Part shown: positions 1 to 7,872 of the stretch, in pieces
Position numbering within the stretch: the stretch's first letter is position 1
How the letters are laid out: the number at the start of each line of letters is the position of its first letter
The notes under the pieces: generated by a model
Seen by the model: only the letters and a program-made list of their open reading frames with translations
The model's database searches: none
Told to the model about the DNA's origin: nothing
Origin: Oscillibacter sp. UBA6647
GTDB taxonomy: Bacteria > Bacillota > Clostridia > Oscillospirales > Oscillospiraceae
DNA: 27,716 bases
NCBI GenBank assembly: GCA_002455655.1
Contig: DKLF01000110.1
Location: 8,789-36,504, forward strand
Direction: 5' to 3'
Program-made: the position numbers and the translations under genes

Positions 1-208
1 TGTCCAGCATCTCCTGCCAGTCGTTTTCCTCCACCACTATATCCAGCGTGTGGACGCGGTCGGTGGAGAAGAGCGATTCCACATAGGGCATTTCCGTCTG
101 CGCCACCGACAGTCCGAAGGATTCGCCAAATACAAACAGAATCGTTGTCAGCAGCATGGCTGCAACAATCGCTATACAGATCGGCGTCGTGTACTTATGC
201 CTTAACAT
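1..208 (-). CDS. CotH-family protein, N-terminal part (cut by window edge)
   Basis: Only the first 69 codons lie in the window. The start at 208 has a strong AGGAGG site that overlaps the stop codon of the DUF4956 gene, leaving 11 bases between the genes. The protein opens with a short basic segment and a membrane or signal-anchor helix (about residues 9-28). The following stretch contains YVESLF, VHTLDIVV and NDWQEML, which resembles the beginning of CotH-type proteins of Clostridia. CotH proteins are protein-kinase-like enzymes first known from spore coats, and here the protein would face the outside of the cell. Genes for a VTC protein, a DUF4956 membrane protein and a CotH protein often lie together in Firmicutes, which supports the call. 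The kinase core is outside the window, so its catalytic residues cannot be checked. Confidence 0.7.
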   Translation of the reverse strand, partial: MLRHKYTTPICIAIVAAMLLTTILFVFGESFGLSVAQTEMPYVESLFSTDRVHTLDIVVEENDWQEMLD

Positions 209-219
209 GGACGCTCCTC

Positions 220-891
220 CTATCCCATATACTCCCCGTTATAGCTGACCAGCACGATATTCTGCACGCCGGGCAGCTCGCTCAGCGTATTGACAAATGC
301 GGTATCATCCGATTTGAGACGAATTTCATAGTTCAGTTCAACGCCTTTTTGACTGACTGTTTTGCTCTTGATCACGCTCTTTTTGACAAAACCCTTCAAC
401 TGCCGGGCCGCATTTTGTTCGCTTTCGGCATCCAGACAGGAGAGCACGACAATGTAGGGCGTATCCACAGAGCTGTGGTTTACAAAGACCAACAGAATGA
501 TGCCGATAAACAGGCTGCCGAATACAGCCAGAGGAATCATGCCCGCTGCCAGAACAATTCCCGAAGCTATGGACCAGAAAAGGAACACGATATCCAGCGG
601 TTCCTTAATTGCTGTGCGGAAGCGGACGATGGAAAGCGCGCCCACCATGCCGAGGGAAAGCACAACGTTGCTGGTAACCGCCAGAATGACAAGGGTTGTA
701 ACCATGCTCAATGCAATGAGAGAAACGCCGAAGCTGGCGGAATACATCACGCCTTTAAAAGTTTTCTTGTAGATAAGAAAGATAAACACGCCTATGCCAA
801 AGGCAAGACCCAGTGCCAGCACCATATCCAAAAGAGAGATGCTGGTTACGTTCTCCAGAAAGCTTGATTTAAAAATATCGTCAAAGGTCAT
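220..891 (-). CDS. DUF4956 family membrane protein
   Basis: This is a 223-residue integral membrane protein. I place the start at 891 because AAAGGAG lies at the right distance upstream; the longer frame starting at 951 would overlap the VTC gene and has no site. Hydrophobic segments lie near residues 20-40, 52-73, 76-88, 101-118 and 120-138. The family's most recognisable block, LGMVGALSIVRFRTAIKEP (residues 80-98), sits between membrane helices. The last 80 residues form a soluble domain of alternating strands and helices (YIVVLS, YEIRLK, VQNIVLVSYN), possibly ferredoxin-like. DUF4956 proteins have no established reaction. Their regular pairing with VTC-domain proteins suggests they help move or anchor the product of that partner, but this is inference. 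Confidence 0.88.
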   Translation of the reverse strand: MTFDDIFKSSFLENVTSISLLDMVLALGLAFGIGVFIFLIYKKTFKGVMYSASFGVSLIALSMVTTLVILAVTSNVVLSLGMVGALSIVRFRTAIKEPLDIVFLFWSIASGIVLAAGMIPLAVFGSLFIGIILLVFVNHSSVDTPYIVVLSCLDAESEQNAARQLKGFVKKSVIKSKTVSQKGVELNYEIRLKSDDTAFVNTLSELPGVQNIVLVSYNGEYMG

Positions 892-932
892 GAAAATAAT
901 CTCCTTTATTGTTTCATCGTCTTGTTGATTGC

Positions 933-1607
933 TTATCCGTAGGTACGGCACAGCGCGTATTTGGAGCAGGCCGATGCTTTTCGGTTCCCTAATTGCAGCA
1001 GGTCGGCGATAAAGCCCGGAATAAACTCGTCGTATTTGACCTCCAGAATCACAAGCTCATCCCCCGCCGGAAGCGTTGGAATATTCTCGCCCAAAAAGTC
1101 TTTGGAGCGGAGCCCGGTACGTATATCCCGGTCAAAGGTGATGCGGACGTTGCCCGCCCGATAGGTGAACGGCTCCCGGGTATAGTCCACAATGGTTTTT
1201 GGCTGTAAGAGCTGGCCGTTCATTTTGCTGTAAAGCTCGGCCACCAATGGGCGCTCCTGCTGGACCATCCAGTCCCAGTCGCCTCGCAGCAGCATGGTTG
1301 TCTCCTCCTTTGAAAGACGGCTGGACTCCTTGTAGGAAAGTCCGTTTACTTTGCTTTTCTTCTCCAGCTTGATAAACTCCGTATCGTCGTTATAGCGGCG
1401 GAGTCGAAATTTTTCCCTGCGGTTGACGCCGTTCAGCTTTTCAAGCAATGCTTTATCCCCCGGCGTGTCAAAATAGAGACTGTGGATGATATACTCTCCG
1501 TTTTCACCCACATTGCGGTCGTGGGGTAAAATGGCCCGCAGCTTGTTGCGCAGAATCATATAGTCCATATAATTGAGACTGTGCTTAAATTCGTGTCGCG
1601 GTTTCAT
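933..1607 (-). CDS. VTC-domain (polyphosphate polymerase-like) protein
   Basis: The 224-residue product matches the VTC domain, the catalytic fold of eukaryotic Vtc4, which builds polyphosphate from ATP inside a basic tunnel. Visible features are the N-terminal KPRHEFKHSLN, the SLYFDTP strand (residues 43-49), the basic run REKFRLRRY (64-72), the lysine-rich FIKLEKKSK (78-86), and a late LEVKYDEFIPGF strand carrying the acidic and basic tunnel residues. The start at 1607 has AAGGAGG seven bases upstream; an earlier ATG at 1625 lacks this. It is the first gene of the VTC-DUF4956-CotH set, transcribed away from the two-component system. Many bacterial VTC-like proteins have not been tested, so polyphosphate synthesis is a family-based guess. 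I saw no convincing promoter on this strand in the 124-base gap. Confidence 0.85.
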   Translation of the reverse strand: MKPRHEFKHSLNYMDYMILRNKLRAILPHDRNVGENGEYIIHSLYFDTPGDKALLEKLNGVNRREKFRLRRYNDDTEFIKLEKKSKVNGLSYKESSRLSKEETTMLLRGDWDWMVQQERPLVAELYSKMNGQLLQPKTIVDYTREPFTYRAGNVRITFDRDIRTGLRSKDFLGENIPTLPAGDELVILEVKYDEFIPGFIADLLQLGNRKASACSKYALCRTYG

Positions 1608-1681
1608 GGATAAACCTCCTTGCAATTTAGTATGCGCAAAGAATAACCCGTCTGCCTTGAAGCTACATTGAGATTTGATTC

Positions 1682-1710
1682 AAGATTTTTTCAAGCATTT
1701 CTGTTATAAT
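1682..1710 (+). promoter_or_regulatory. Extended -10 promoter of the two-component system
   Basis: A perfect TATAAT lies at 1705-1710, preceded by TG in the extended -10 position (TGTTATAAT). The region about 17 bases upstream (AAGATT) is a poor -35, which is common for extended -10 promoters. The response regulator start follows 22 bases later behind AGGAGG. The opposite strand of the same gap must also carry the signal for the VTC gene. Confidence 0.6.
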
Positions 1711-1731
1711 GAGAGCCATAAGGAGGGATTT

Positions 1732-2409
1732 ATGATGAATGTATTGATTATTGAGGACGAGCCCCAGCTCTCCGATGTGCTGGTTGCTTTGATGAAACAG
1801 GATAAATACGCCGTGGACGCGGTTTACGACGGCGTCTCCGGTGAGGAATACGCCATGACCGGCATTTATGACGTCATTATATTGGATATCATGCTTCCCA
1901 AAAAAAATGGTCTGGAGGTTTTGCGCGCCCTGCGCGAACAGAACAACTCCACCCCGGTGCTGCTGCTGACAGCCAAATCCGAGGTGGAGGATAAAATAGA
2001 GGGTCTTGATATCGGGGCGGACGATTATCTCTCAAAGCCCTTTGCCTCGGGAGAGCTTTTGGCCCGCCTGCGGGCGATATCCCGCAGAAAGGGCGAATTT
2101 ACCGGAGACGAGCTGGCCTGCGGAGATACCCGGATGAGCAAGCGCAGCTATGAGCTGAGCTATAAGGGCAACTCCGTCAAGCTGGGGCAAAAGGAATATC
2201 AGATTGTGGAAATGCTCATGCAGAATCACCGCCAGATTATTCCCAAGGAGCGGTTTATCGAAAAAATTTGGGGCTATGAGAGCGATGCGGAGTACAATGC
2301 CATTGAGGTGTATGTTTCCTTCATCCGCAAGAAGCTGGCTGTCATCGGCTCTCCTTTGCAGATTAAAGCGGTGCGGGGCGTGGGATATATCATGGAGGAA
2401 ACGGAATGA
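1732..2409 (+). CDS. OmpR/PhoB-family response regulator
   Basis: This 225-residue DNA-binding regulator has an N-terminal receiver domain (residues 3-115) and a C-terminal winged helix (about 128-222). Receiver residues are visible: acidic pair E8-D9, phospho-acceptor D52 in ILDIMLP, T80 in LLLTAKS and K102 in LSKPF. The effector part contains KEYQIVEMLM and the typical RGVGYIME ending. AGGAGG at 1721-1726 serves ATG at 1732, or at 1735 three bases on; both are plausible. Its stop overlaps the kinase start as ATGA, so the two proteins are made together. It faces the VTC operon across 124 bases, making that operon or its own promoter the first target to consider. The true signal and regulon cannot be read from the sequence. 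Confidence 0.95.
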   Translation: MMNVLIIEDEPQLSDVLVALMKQDKYAVDAVYDGVSGEEYAMTGIYDVIILDIMLPKKNGLEVLRALREQNNSTPVLLLTAKSEVEDKIEGLDIGADDYLSKPFASGELLARLRAISRRKGEFTGDELACGDTRMSKRSYELSYKGNSVKLGQKEYQIVEMLMQNHRQIIPKERFIEKIWGYESDAEYNAIEVYVSFIRKKLAVIGSPLQIKAVRGVGYIMEETE

Positions 2410-3644
2410 TTAAGCGGCTGCAAATTAAGTTTGTCTGCATTATGATGGGCGTCCTGTTTCTGGTTTTTACAGTGCTGGTGGCAACACTGAATATTTTCGT
2501 GTATATGAGCAACGCCGAGCAGACGGACAACATTTTGCGGATGGTGGCCGAGCAGGACGGAATGGAGTTTTTGCTTCCTCCCGGCCGGACGGAAGAGGAC
2601 GCGCATCAGGAACCTTTAATCCCTCCGCGCTTTGACTCTCAGTCCATGCGGGCGGCGCGTTTGTTTTTTGTCAAGCTGGACAAGCAGGATCAGGTTTTGC
2701 AGGTGCAGCACGATATGATGTTCGGCTTTACACAGGAGGAGGCGGTCTCTTATTCGGAAGCGGTATTGCTGAGCGGAAAAGAAAGAGGCTCCTACGACGA
2801 TTATCAATATCTGGTGGCAGAAAAGGACTATGGCAAAATCGTCGTGTTTGTGGAGAACAGCCGGGAGCTAAAAATACTGGACGAGCTCATTTTTATCTCC
2901 ATGATCGTCACGGCGGTGACCTGCGTGCTGTTGCTTGGCTTTTCCGTGCTTTTATCCAAGTGGGTGGTCAAGCCCGTGAAGGCGACCTTTGCAAAGCAGC
3001 GCCAGTTTGTCTCGGACGCAAGCCACGAGCTGAAAACACCTCTGACCATTATTTCGGCCAATGTAGATGTGCTGGAGAATGAAATCGGAGAAAATATCCG
3101 TCTTCAGCAAATTCGGGATCAGGCGGACCGAATGACCCGACTGGTTCACGATCTGCTTGCCCTGGCCAGAGCTGACGAAGGCGCCAATCAATTGGTAGCA
3201 ACTGAATTTGATTTAAGCCGCGCGGTGCTGAGCACCCTTCTGGCGTTTGAAAGTCAGGCCTTCGAGGACGGGAAAAGTCTGGATTTCAACGTGGCCGAGG
3301 GCCTTCGGTACACCGGCGGAGAGCCGCAGATCAAGCAGCTTGTTGCCATCCTGATAGACAATGCGATTAAGCACTCCGGAAAAGGGGATGAAATAAAGGT
3401 GACACTGCGTCGGGAGAACGAAAAGACGGTTCTGGAGATATACAACACCGGCGCCGGAATTCCCGAGCAGGAAAAAGATCGGATTTTCGAGCGGTTTTAT
3501 CGCAGCGACGCGTCCCGCTCCACCAAGACCGGCGGATACGGTCTTGGCCTTGCCATTGCAAAATCTTTGGTAGAGCTTCACAAGGGAAGGATCTCCGTGT
3601 CAGGGAAAGAGGGCGCATGGACATGCTTTACCGTGACGCTTTAG
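2406..3644 (+). CDS. Membrane sensor histidine kinase
   Basis: A 412-residue class I histidine kinase coupled to the upstream regulator by an ATGA overlap. Transmembrane helices lie at about residues 9-34 and 161-183 and bracket an extracytoplasmic sensor of roughly 125 residues that resembles no domain I know. A short linker of about 17 residues joins the second helix to the dimerisation domain; I see no clear HAMP motif. The H box is SHELKTPLT with the phospho-accepting His207. The ATPase domain shows the N box around N319 (ILIDNAIKHS), G1 at NTGAGIP (347-353), an F box FERFYR and G2 at GGYGLGLA. All residues for autophosphorylation are present. The gene ends at 3644, ahead of a strong terminator shared with convergent queA. 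Confidence 0.95.
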   Translation: MIKRLQIKFVCIMMGVLFLVFTVLVATLNIFVYMSNAEQTDNILRMVAEQDGMEFLLPPGRTEEDAHQEPLIPPRFDSQSMRAARLFFVKLDKQDQVLQVQHDMMFGFTQEEAVSYSEAVLLSGKERGSYDDYQYLVAEKDYGKIVVFVENSRELKILDELIFISMIVTAVTCVLLLGFSVLLSKWVVKPVKATFAKQRQFVSDASHELKTPLTIISANVDVLENEIGENIRLQQIRDQADRMTRLVHDLLALARADEGANQLVATEFDLSRAVLSTLLAFESQAFEDGKSLDFNVAEGLRYTGGEPQIKQLVAILIDNAIKHSGKGDEIKVTLRRENEKTVLEIYNTGAGIPEQEKDRIFERFYRSDASRSTKTGGYGLGLAIAKSLVELHKGRISVSGKEGAWTCFTVTL

Positions 3645-3647
3645 CCC

Positions 3648-3700
3648 TCGGTTTTTCCCTCATGAAAATTGGCCGCCTACGGCCGCCGAAAGAAAACCGA
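3648..3700 (+). other. Inverted repeat after the kinase gene
   Basis: TCGGTTTT (3648-3655) can pair with AAAACCGA (3693-3700), enclosing a second small stem GGCCG/CGGCC (3671-3675 with 3680-3684). No T-run follows, so it is not an obvious terminator. It may stabilise the end of the transcript ahead of the real terminator at 3766. Confidence 0.35.
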
Positions 3701-3765
3701 ACAGAAATGGGCAGCGGATTTTTATAACAGGCAGGTAAGTTTTAAAATCGGAAAATTACGGTAAA

Positions 3766-3811
3766 AGTCCCGGAGGGCCTTGATACAAGGCTCTCCGGGA
3801 CTTCGTTTTTT
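3766..3811 (+). terminator. Rho-independent terminator between convergent kinase and queA genes
   Basis: A 17-bp stem, with AGTCCCGGAG...CTCCGGGACT as its outer part, spans 3766-3802 and is followed by TTCGTTTTTT, a good tail for plus-strand transcripts from the kinase gene. On the minus strand the stem is followed by the weaker TTTACCGTAATTTTC, so it may also end queA transcripts. Confidence 0.9.
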
Positions 3812-3824
3812 ACAGCAGCAGTCT

Positions 3825-4850
3825 TTAATAAATGAACATCGCATCGCCGAAGCTGAAGAATCGATACCGCTCCCGCACGGCCTCTTCGTAAGCCGCCAGA
3901 ATGTGCTCCCGTCCCGCCAGAGCGGAAACCAGCATCACCAGCGTGGATTCCGGCAGGTGAAAGTTGGTAATCAGCGCGTCCGTCACCTTGAAGCGGTAAC
4001 CGGGATAAATATAGATTCCGGTCCAGCCGGAACGGGGCTCCATGGTCCCGTCCTCGTTGGCCCAGGATTCCACAGTGCGGCAGGAAGTGGTGCCTACACA
4101 AACTACCCTTCCCCCGTTGGCGCGGGTGCGGTTGATGAGGTCCGCCACCTCTTGGGAGATGGTGCAGAACTCTTTGTGCATTTCGTGGTCAAGGATTTCC
4201 TCTTCCTTCACAGGGCGGAAGGTTCCAAGGCCCACATGGAGCGTCACATACCCAATCCCCACGCCTTTGGCAGAGATTTTCTCCAGCAAATTCTTTGTGA
4301 AATGAAGGCCCGCCGTGGGGGCGGCGGCGCTGCCCAGCTCCTTGGAATAGACGGTTTGATACCGTTCCCTGTCCTGCAACTCCTCTTTGATATAAGGCGG
4401 CAGGGGCATTTTTCCAAGGCGCTCCAAGACCTCCAGAAAAATTCCCTCATAGTGGAACTTTACCAATCGGTTTCCGCCCTCCACCTCTTCAATAACCTCC
4501 GCCGTCAGCTCTCCCTCGCCGAAGGACACCTGCGCGCCGGGGCGCAGCTTTTTGCCGGGGCGGACCAGACATTCCCAAACGCCGTCTCCCCTATCCGTCA
4601 GCAGCAGCACCTCGCAGGCCCCGCCCCCGGGCAGGCGCTGGCCCAAAAGGCGGGCCGGCAAAACCCGGGAATCGTTTAATATCAGGCAGTCTTTTTCCGT
4701 CAAAAAATTCGGCAGCTCATAAAAATGATGGTGCTCCCAAGCGCCCGTATGTTTGTCCAGCGTCAGCAGACGGGATGCGTCCCGCTTTTCAATGGGCGTC
4801 TGGGCAATCAGCTCCTGAGGCAGATCATAGTAAAAATCGCTGGTCTTCAT
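3825..4850 (-). CDS. queA: S-adenosylmethionine:tRNA ribosyltransferase-isomerase QueA
   Basis: QueA transfers and isomerises the ribosyl part of S-adenosylmethionine onto the preQ1 base at position 34 of tRNAs with GUN anticodons, making epoxyqueuosine in the cytoplasm. The 341-residue length is standard. Recognisable family blocks are FYYDLPQELIAQTP near the start, RDASRLL, GSAAAPTAGLHF, HVGLGTFRPV, VGTTSCRTVES and the late TNFHLPESTLVMLVSALAG. The start at 4850 follows GGAGAAG. The gene stands alone: tgt is not adjacent in this window, and the upstream minus-strand neighbour is the SpoIID-like gene 116 bases away. Nothing unusual is seen in the protein. Confidence 0.97.
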   Translation of the reverse strand: MKTSDFYYDLPQELIAQTPIEKRDASRLLTLDKHTGAWEHHHFYELPNFLTEKDCLILNDSRVLPARLLGQRLPGGGACEVLLLTDRGDGVWECLVRPGKKLRPGAQVSFGEGELTAEVIEEVEGGNRLVKFHYEGIFLEVLERLGKMPLPPYIKEELQDRERYQTVYSKELGSAAAPTAGLHFTKNLLEKISAKGVGIGYVTLHVGLGTFRPVKEEEILDHEMHKEFCTISQEVADLINRTRANGGRVVCVGTTSCRTVESWANEDGTMEPRSGWTGIYIYPGYRFKVTDALITNFHLPESTLVMLVSALAGREHILAAYEEAVRERYRFFSFGDAMFIY

Positions 4851-4920
4851 CTGTACTTCTCCATGGGTCCGCGTGCCTGTGCTTTAGAAAAATTCAGCAA
4901 AGGAAAATTTTTCGATGTAA

Positions 4921-4935
4921 CGCGGCTCTGCCGCG
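4921..4935 (-). terminator. Small GC hairpin between the SpoIID-like gene and queA
   Basis: CGCGGC-TCT-GCCGCG forms a 6-bp stem 31 bases after the end of the SpoIID-like gene. On the minus strand it is followed by TTACATCG, which is not a proper U-tract, so termination would be weak at best. queA may be partly co-transcribed with the gene before it. Confidence 0.3.
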
Positions 4936-4966
4936 CTTTTGGCGGGCGGCTTGCCAATCTTCCGCA

Positions 4967-6517
4967 TCACTCCACGGTGATGTCCGTATAATAGAAATTC
5001 AGGATGTCTCGGTAGGAATACCCCTGCTTCGCCATGGCCAGCGCGCCGTATTGGCTCAGCCCCACATTGTGTCCGTTTCCCGTACCGGTAATCACAAAGC
5101 TTCCGGGAGACACGGAGGATGCGGAAGACGGAACCGCCGCGCCGGAGGTCCCGCTCAGCGCCTGCACGCCCGAGGAGGTGAGGACATAGGGTGCTTTCCC
5201 CGTATAGGGGGCTACCGCACCGCTGCCGGAGACGGTGTAGGCTTCGCTGATGGAAGTAAGCGTGCTGCCGGAGCCGTTTACATAGTAGCCCGAGGCAGAA
5301 TTCATTCCGCTGTCATCTCCGTTGATGGAAAAGCGCATACTTTTCACATTCTTACTATAGGTAGTGCTGTAAAACGCCATGCGGCAGGTTTCGCCCTTCA
5401 CTGTCAGGCTCTTTCCCGTTGTATCCACAAAAGTGACCTTGTAAACGTTTCCGGTGGAGGTGCGCTCCGAGACATAGGCGTTTTTCACCGTTCCGATGGA
5501 ATATCCGCTGTTTTGCAGCACCCAAGTCAGCTCCGATGGCGTGTAGGTCACGGTATAGCTGTAATTGGGGATGGACACGGTGGCCTCATAGGGGTCGGCT
5601 TTTCCCATCAGGTACCCCACCGTGCCGCCCCAGACATTTTCAGCACTCTCGGTGGCGCCGCCGTCGCTGGAGTGATACACCGTTTCGGCAAGCGTTCCCC
5701 GGTACCACACTCGCTGCCCCGCCGTGGAATCCACGGCGGCGTCCGTATCCCCGCCGGCGGCGTTCACGCCGTTGTACACCTGACAATCCGTGGTGTTGCA
5801 CAGATCAAAGCCATAGGTATTCAGATGCTTGGCGGTCACGGAGGCATAGGTCCGGGCGCACACGGCCTGAGCCTGCAATGCGGCCTCGGGCCAGCCTTTC
5901 CCCATTTCATAGGGAAGAACGCCCTTCACATAGTCCTCCAGTGATACCACGTTCACCACATACAGTCCCCCGCCGGTAACGCGGGGATACTCAAAACCTC
6001 CGGCATACCGATAGCCCTTGAACCAGGCAGGTCCGCCGACCGGCAGAACACCAAGGTTGTAGATGCCCTGACTGTCAAACTCAAAAAGGACCGCCGAAGA
6101 GGACGTGTCCGTTACCGCCACGGCGGTGGACGTGTGCCCGCTGCTGCCGCCGCTCCGGCGGGCGTAATACTGCCCGTTCACATAGGCAGGCCAGCCGCCC
6201 ATACCAGCAGCCGCAGAGGCCGCCTCTGAATAGGAGCCGTAAGGCCCCGACTGGTCAAAATTTCCAAGGTCCGCCCCCGGCCGCATGGTAATGGCTGTTT
6301 GAGCAATGCTCCCAAGAGGAGCAAAGTTCCTCCCATCGTCGTAATAGCCGAGAGAATATCCCCCGCTCTGGGTGTTTTCCAGATTGGCGGAGGAGACGGC
6401 GGAGCTTCCGAATCGCAGCCCCACCTTCACTGTGCCGTTTACGGCAGCGGAGGCCGACACGGTGCCAAGGGCCAGAAATATGACGAGAATCGACAGAACC
6501 CCTAATAGTTTTTTCAT
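4967..6517 (-). CDS. Secreted SpoIID/LytB-domain protein
   Basis: This 516-residue exported protein has a signal peptide (basic MKK, hydrophobic core 4-22, likely cut near ASA at 22-24). The SpoIID/LytB region covers about residues 180-516. It includes SLEDYVKGVLPYEM (192-205) with E204 at the expected position of the catalytic glutamate, the AALQAQAVCARTYA helix, GFDLCNTTDCQVYNG, HSSDGGATESAENVWGG, and a final GHNVGLSQYGALAMAKQG block. SpoIID is a lytic transglycosylase that cuts peptidoglycan stripped of stem peptides during engulfment; LytB relatives boost amidases. It is longer than classical SpoIID (about 340 residues) owing to a roughly 170-residue N-terminal region holding a Gly/Ser-rich substrate-like segment of unknown role. 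It is not next to spoIIID or mreB, so it is probably a paralogue rather than spoIID itself. Confidence 0.9.
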   Translation of the reverse strand: MKKLLGVLSILVIFLALGTVSASAAVNGTVKVGLRFGSSAVSSANLENTQSGGYSLGYYDDGRNFAPLGSIAQTAITMRPGADLGNFDQSGPYGSYSEAASAAAGMGGWPAYVNGQYYARRSGGSSGHTSTAVAVTDTSSSAVLFEFDSQGIYNLGVLPVGGPAWFKGYRYAGGFEYPRVTGGGLYVVNVVSLEDYVKGVLPYEMGKGWPEAALQAQAVCARTYASVTAKHLNTYGFDLCNTTDCQVYNGVNAAGGDTDAAVDSTAGQRVWYRGTLAETVYHSSDGGATESAENVWGGTVGYLMGKADPYEATVSIPNYSYTVTYTPSELTWVLQNSGYSIGTVKNAYVSERTSTGNVYKVTFVDTTGKSLTVKGETCRMAFYSTTYSKNVKSMRFSINGDDSGMNSASGYYVNGSGSTLTSISEAYTVSGSGAVAPYTGKAPYVLTSSGVQALSGTSGAAVPSSASSVSPGSFVITGTGNGHNVGLSQYGALAMAKQGYSYRDILNFYYTDITVE

Positions 6518-6567
6518 ACATCCTCCCCATGGCTTTCCCCTTGACGGAACAAGAAAATAGTGCTACC

Positions 6568-6596
6568 ATAATACAAATGTCCGCAACAGGTGAACA
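6568..6596 (-). promoter_or_regulatory. Possible promoter of the SpoIID-like gene
   Basis: On the minus strand TATTAT (6573-6568) lies 17 bases after TGTTCA (6596-6591), about 50 bases before the start codon. The -10 fits a housekeeping sigma factor but the -35 is weak (three of six). A sporulation sigma factor cannot be excluded. Confidence 0.3.
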
Positions 6597-6600
6597 GAAG

Positions 6601-6629
6601 TTTTCACTCAAACGCAATACATTTATATT
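6601..6629 (+). promoter_or_regulatory. Likely promoter of asd
   Basis: TTTTCA (6601-6606) and TATATT (6624-6629) are separated by 17 bases in an AT-rich stretch that contrasts with the GC-rich surroundings. An alternative -10 is TATTAT at 6626-6631. The asd start codon follows at 6707, leaving a leader of about 70 bases in which I see no special structure. Confidence 0.45.
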
Positions 6630-6706
6630 ATAGTACAGGAAAGCCCTACATTCAACAGAAATTCGACGTTCCCCGCCAAATCATATCACATAGGAGGCAA
6701 ATCTTG

Positions 6707-7798
6707 ATGAAACAGTACAAAGTGGGCGTTGTAGGCTGCACCGGCATGGTGGGCCAGCGCTTTGTCACCCTGCTTGAAAATCACCCCTGGTTCCAGCTTA
6801 CTGCTGTGGCCGCCAGCGCACGCAGCATGGGAAAAGCCTATGAGGAGGCCGTGGCCGCCCGCTGGGCCATGGAGGTTGAAATTCCGGAGGAGGCGAAGGC
6901 ACTGACCATTCTGGACGCGGAGGCCGATGCGGAAAAGCTCGCCGCCCAAGTGGACTTCATCTTCTGCGCTGTGGATATGAAGAAGGAGGAAATCCGGGCG
7001 CTGGAGGAGAGATACGCGAAGCTGGAGTGCCCCGTAGTATCCAACAACTCCGCCAATCGCTGGACGGAAGACGTGCCCATGGTGGTGCCGGAGTTGAACG
7101 CAGAGCATCTCGAGGTCATCGAGGCCCAGCGCCGCCGCCTTGGCACAAAGCGGGGCTTTATTGCGGTCAAATCCAACTGTTCTATCCAGAGCTATGTTCC
7201 CGCCCTCCATCCCCTGCTGAAATACGGCGTGGAGCAGGCGCTGGTTTGCACCTATCAGGCCATTTCCGGCGCGGGAAAAACCTTTGAACGCTGGCCCGAG
7301 ATGGTGGACAACTGCATCCCCTACATCGGCGGCGAGGAGGAGAAATCCGAGCAGGAGCCTTTGAAGGTCTGGGGCAAGGTGGAGAACGGAAAAATCGTCG
7401 CCGCCAGCGCCCCGGTCATCACGGCCCAGTGCTTCCGCGTGGCCTGTCAGGACGGACACATGGCCGCCGTGTTTATGAAATTTAAGGACGGCTGCAAGCC
7501 TTCTATTGAACAGATCAAAGAAGACTGGGCCACTTTCCGCGGCCCCGCGCAGGAGCTGGACCTCCCCTCCGCTCCCAAGCAGTTCCTCCACTATTTTGAG
7601 GAGGCCGACCGCCCTCAGACCCGGCTGGACCGGAATCTGGAGCACGGCATGGCGATTTCCCTTGGCCGATTGCGGGAGGACAGTCAGTATGATTACAAGT
7701 TCGTGGGCCTAAGCCACAACACCCTGCGCGGCGCGGCAGGCGGAGGTGTGCTGCTGGCAGAGCTGCTGTGCAAAAAAGGCTATATTACCACGAAATAG
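6707..7798 (+). CDS. asd: Aspartate-semialdehyde dehydrogenase (archaeal/fungal-like class)
   Basis: The enzyme reduces aspartyl phosphate to aspartate semialdehyde with NADPH, the branch point to lysine/diaminopimelate, threonine and methionine. The 363-residue product has the NADP-binding GVVGCTGMVGQRF (residues 7-19), catalytic Cys158 in KSNCSIQSY, the downstream YQAISGAG block (183-190) and the general base His251 in CQDGHMAAVF. The SNCSIQSY form and the SGAGK sequence after it fit the class first described in archaea, fungi and Chlamydia rather than the E. coli type. I chose the start at 6707 because AGGAGG is nine bases upstream; the frame extends to 6590 but lacks a site there. It is a single-gene unit with its own promoter and terminator. 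Confidence 0.96.
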   Translation: MKQYKVGVVGCTGMVGQRFVTLLENHPWFQLTAVAASARSMGKAYEEAVAARWAMEVEIPEEAKALTILDAEADAEKLAAQVDFIFCAVDMKKEEIRALEERYAKLECPVVSNNSANRWTEDVPMVVPELNAEHLEVIEAQRRRLGTKRGFIAVKSNCSIQSYVPALHPLLKYGVEQALVCTYQAISGAGKTFERWPEMVDNCIPYIGGEEEKSEQEPLKVWGKVENGKIVAASAPVITAQCFRVACQDGHMAAVFMKFKDGCKPSIEQIKEDWATFRGPAQELDLPSAPKQFLHYFEEADRPQTRLDRNLEHGMAISLGRLREDSQYDYKFVGLSHNTLRGAAGGGVLLAELLCKKGYITTK

Positions 7799-7814
7799 TA
7801 GACGCTGTAAAGCA

Positions 7815-7859
7815 AAATCGCCTGTCCGCAGTTTACGGACAGGCGATTTCTTAATTTTT
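7815..7859 (+). terminator. Strong terminator of asd (probably bidirectional)
   Basis: A perfect 14-bp stem (AAATCGCCTGTCCG with CGGACAGGCGATTT) around a 7-base loop spans 7815-7849, followed by CTTAATTTTT. On the minus strand the stem runs into TTTGCTTTAC, enough to help stop transcripts from the convergent ABC-F gene. Confidence 0.92.
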
Positions 7860-7872
7860 AGTCTGCGCAAGC

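Noticed and set aside
892..951. Longer start for the DUF4956 protein at 951
   Set aside because: It overlaps the VTC gene and has no ribosome binding site, whereas 891 has AAAGGAG at good spacing.
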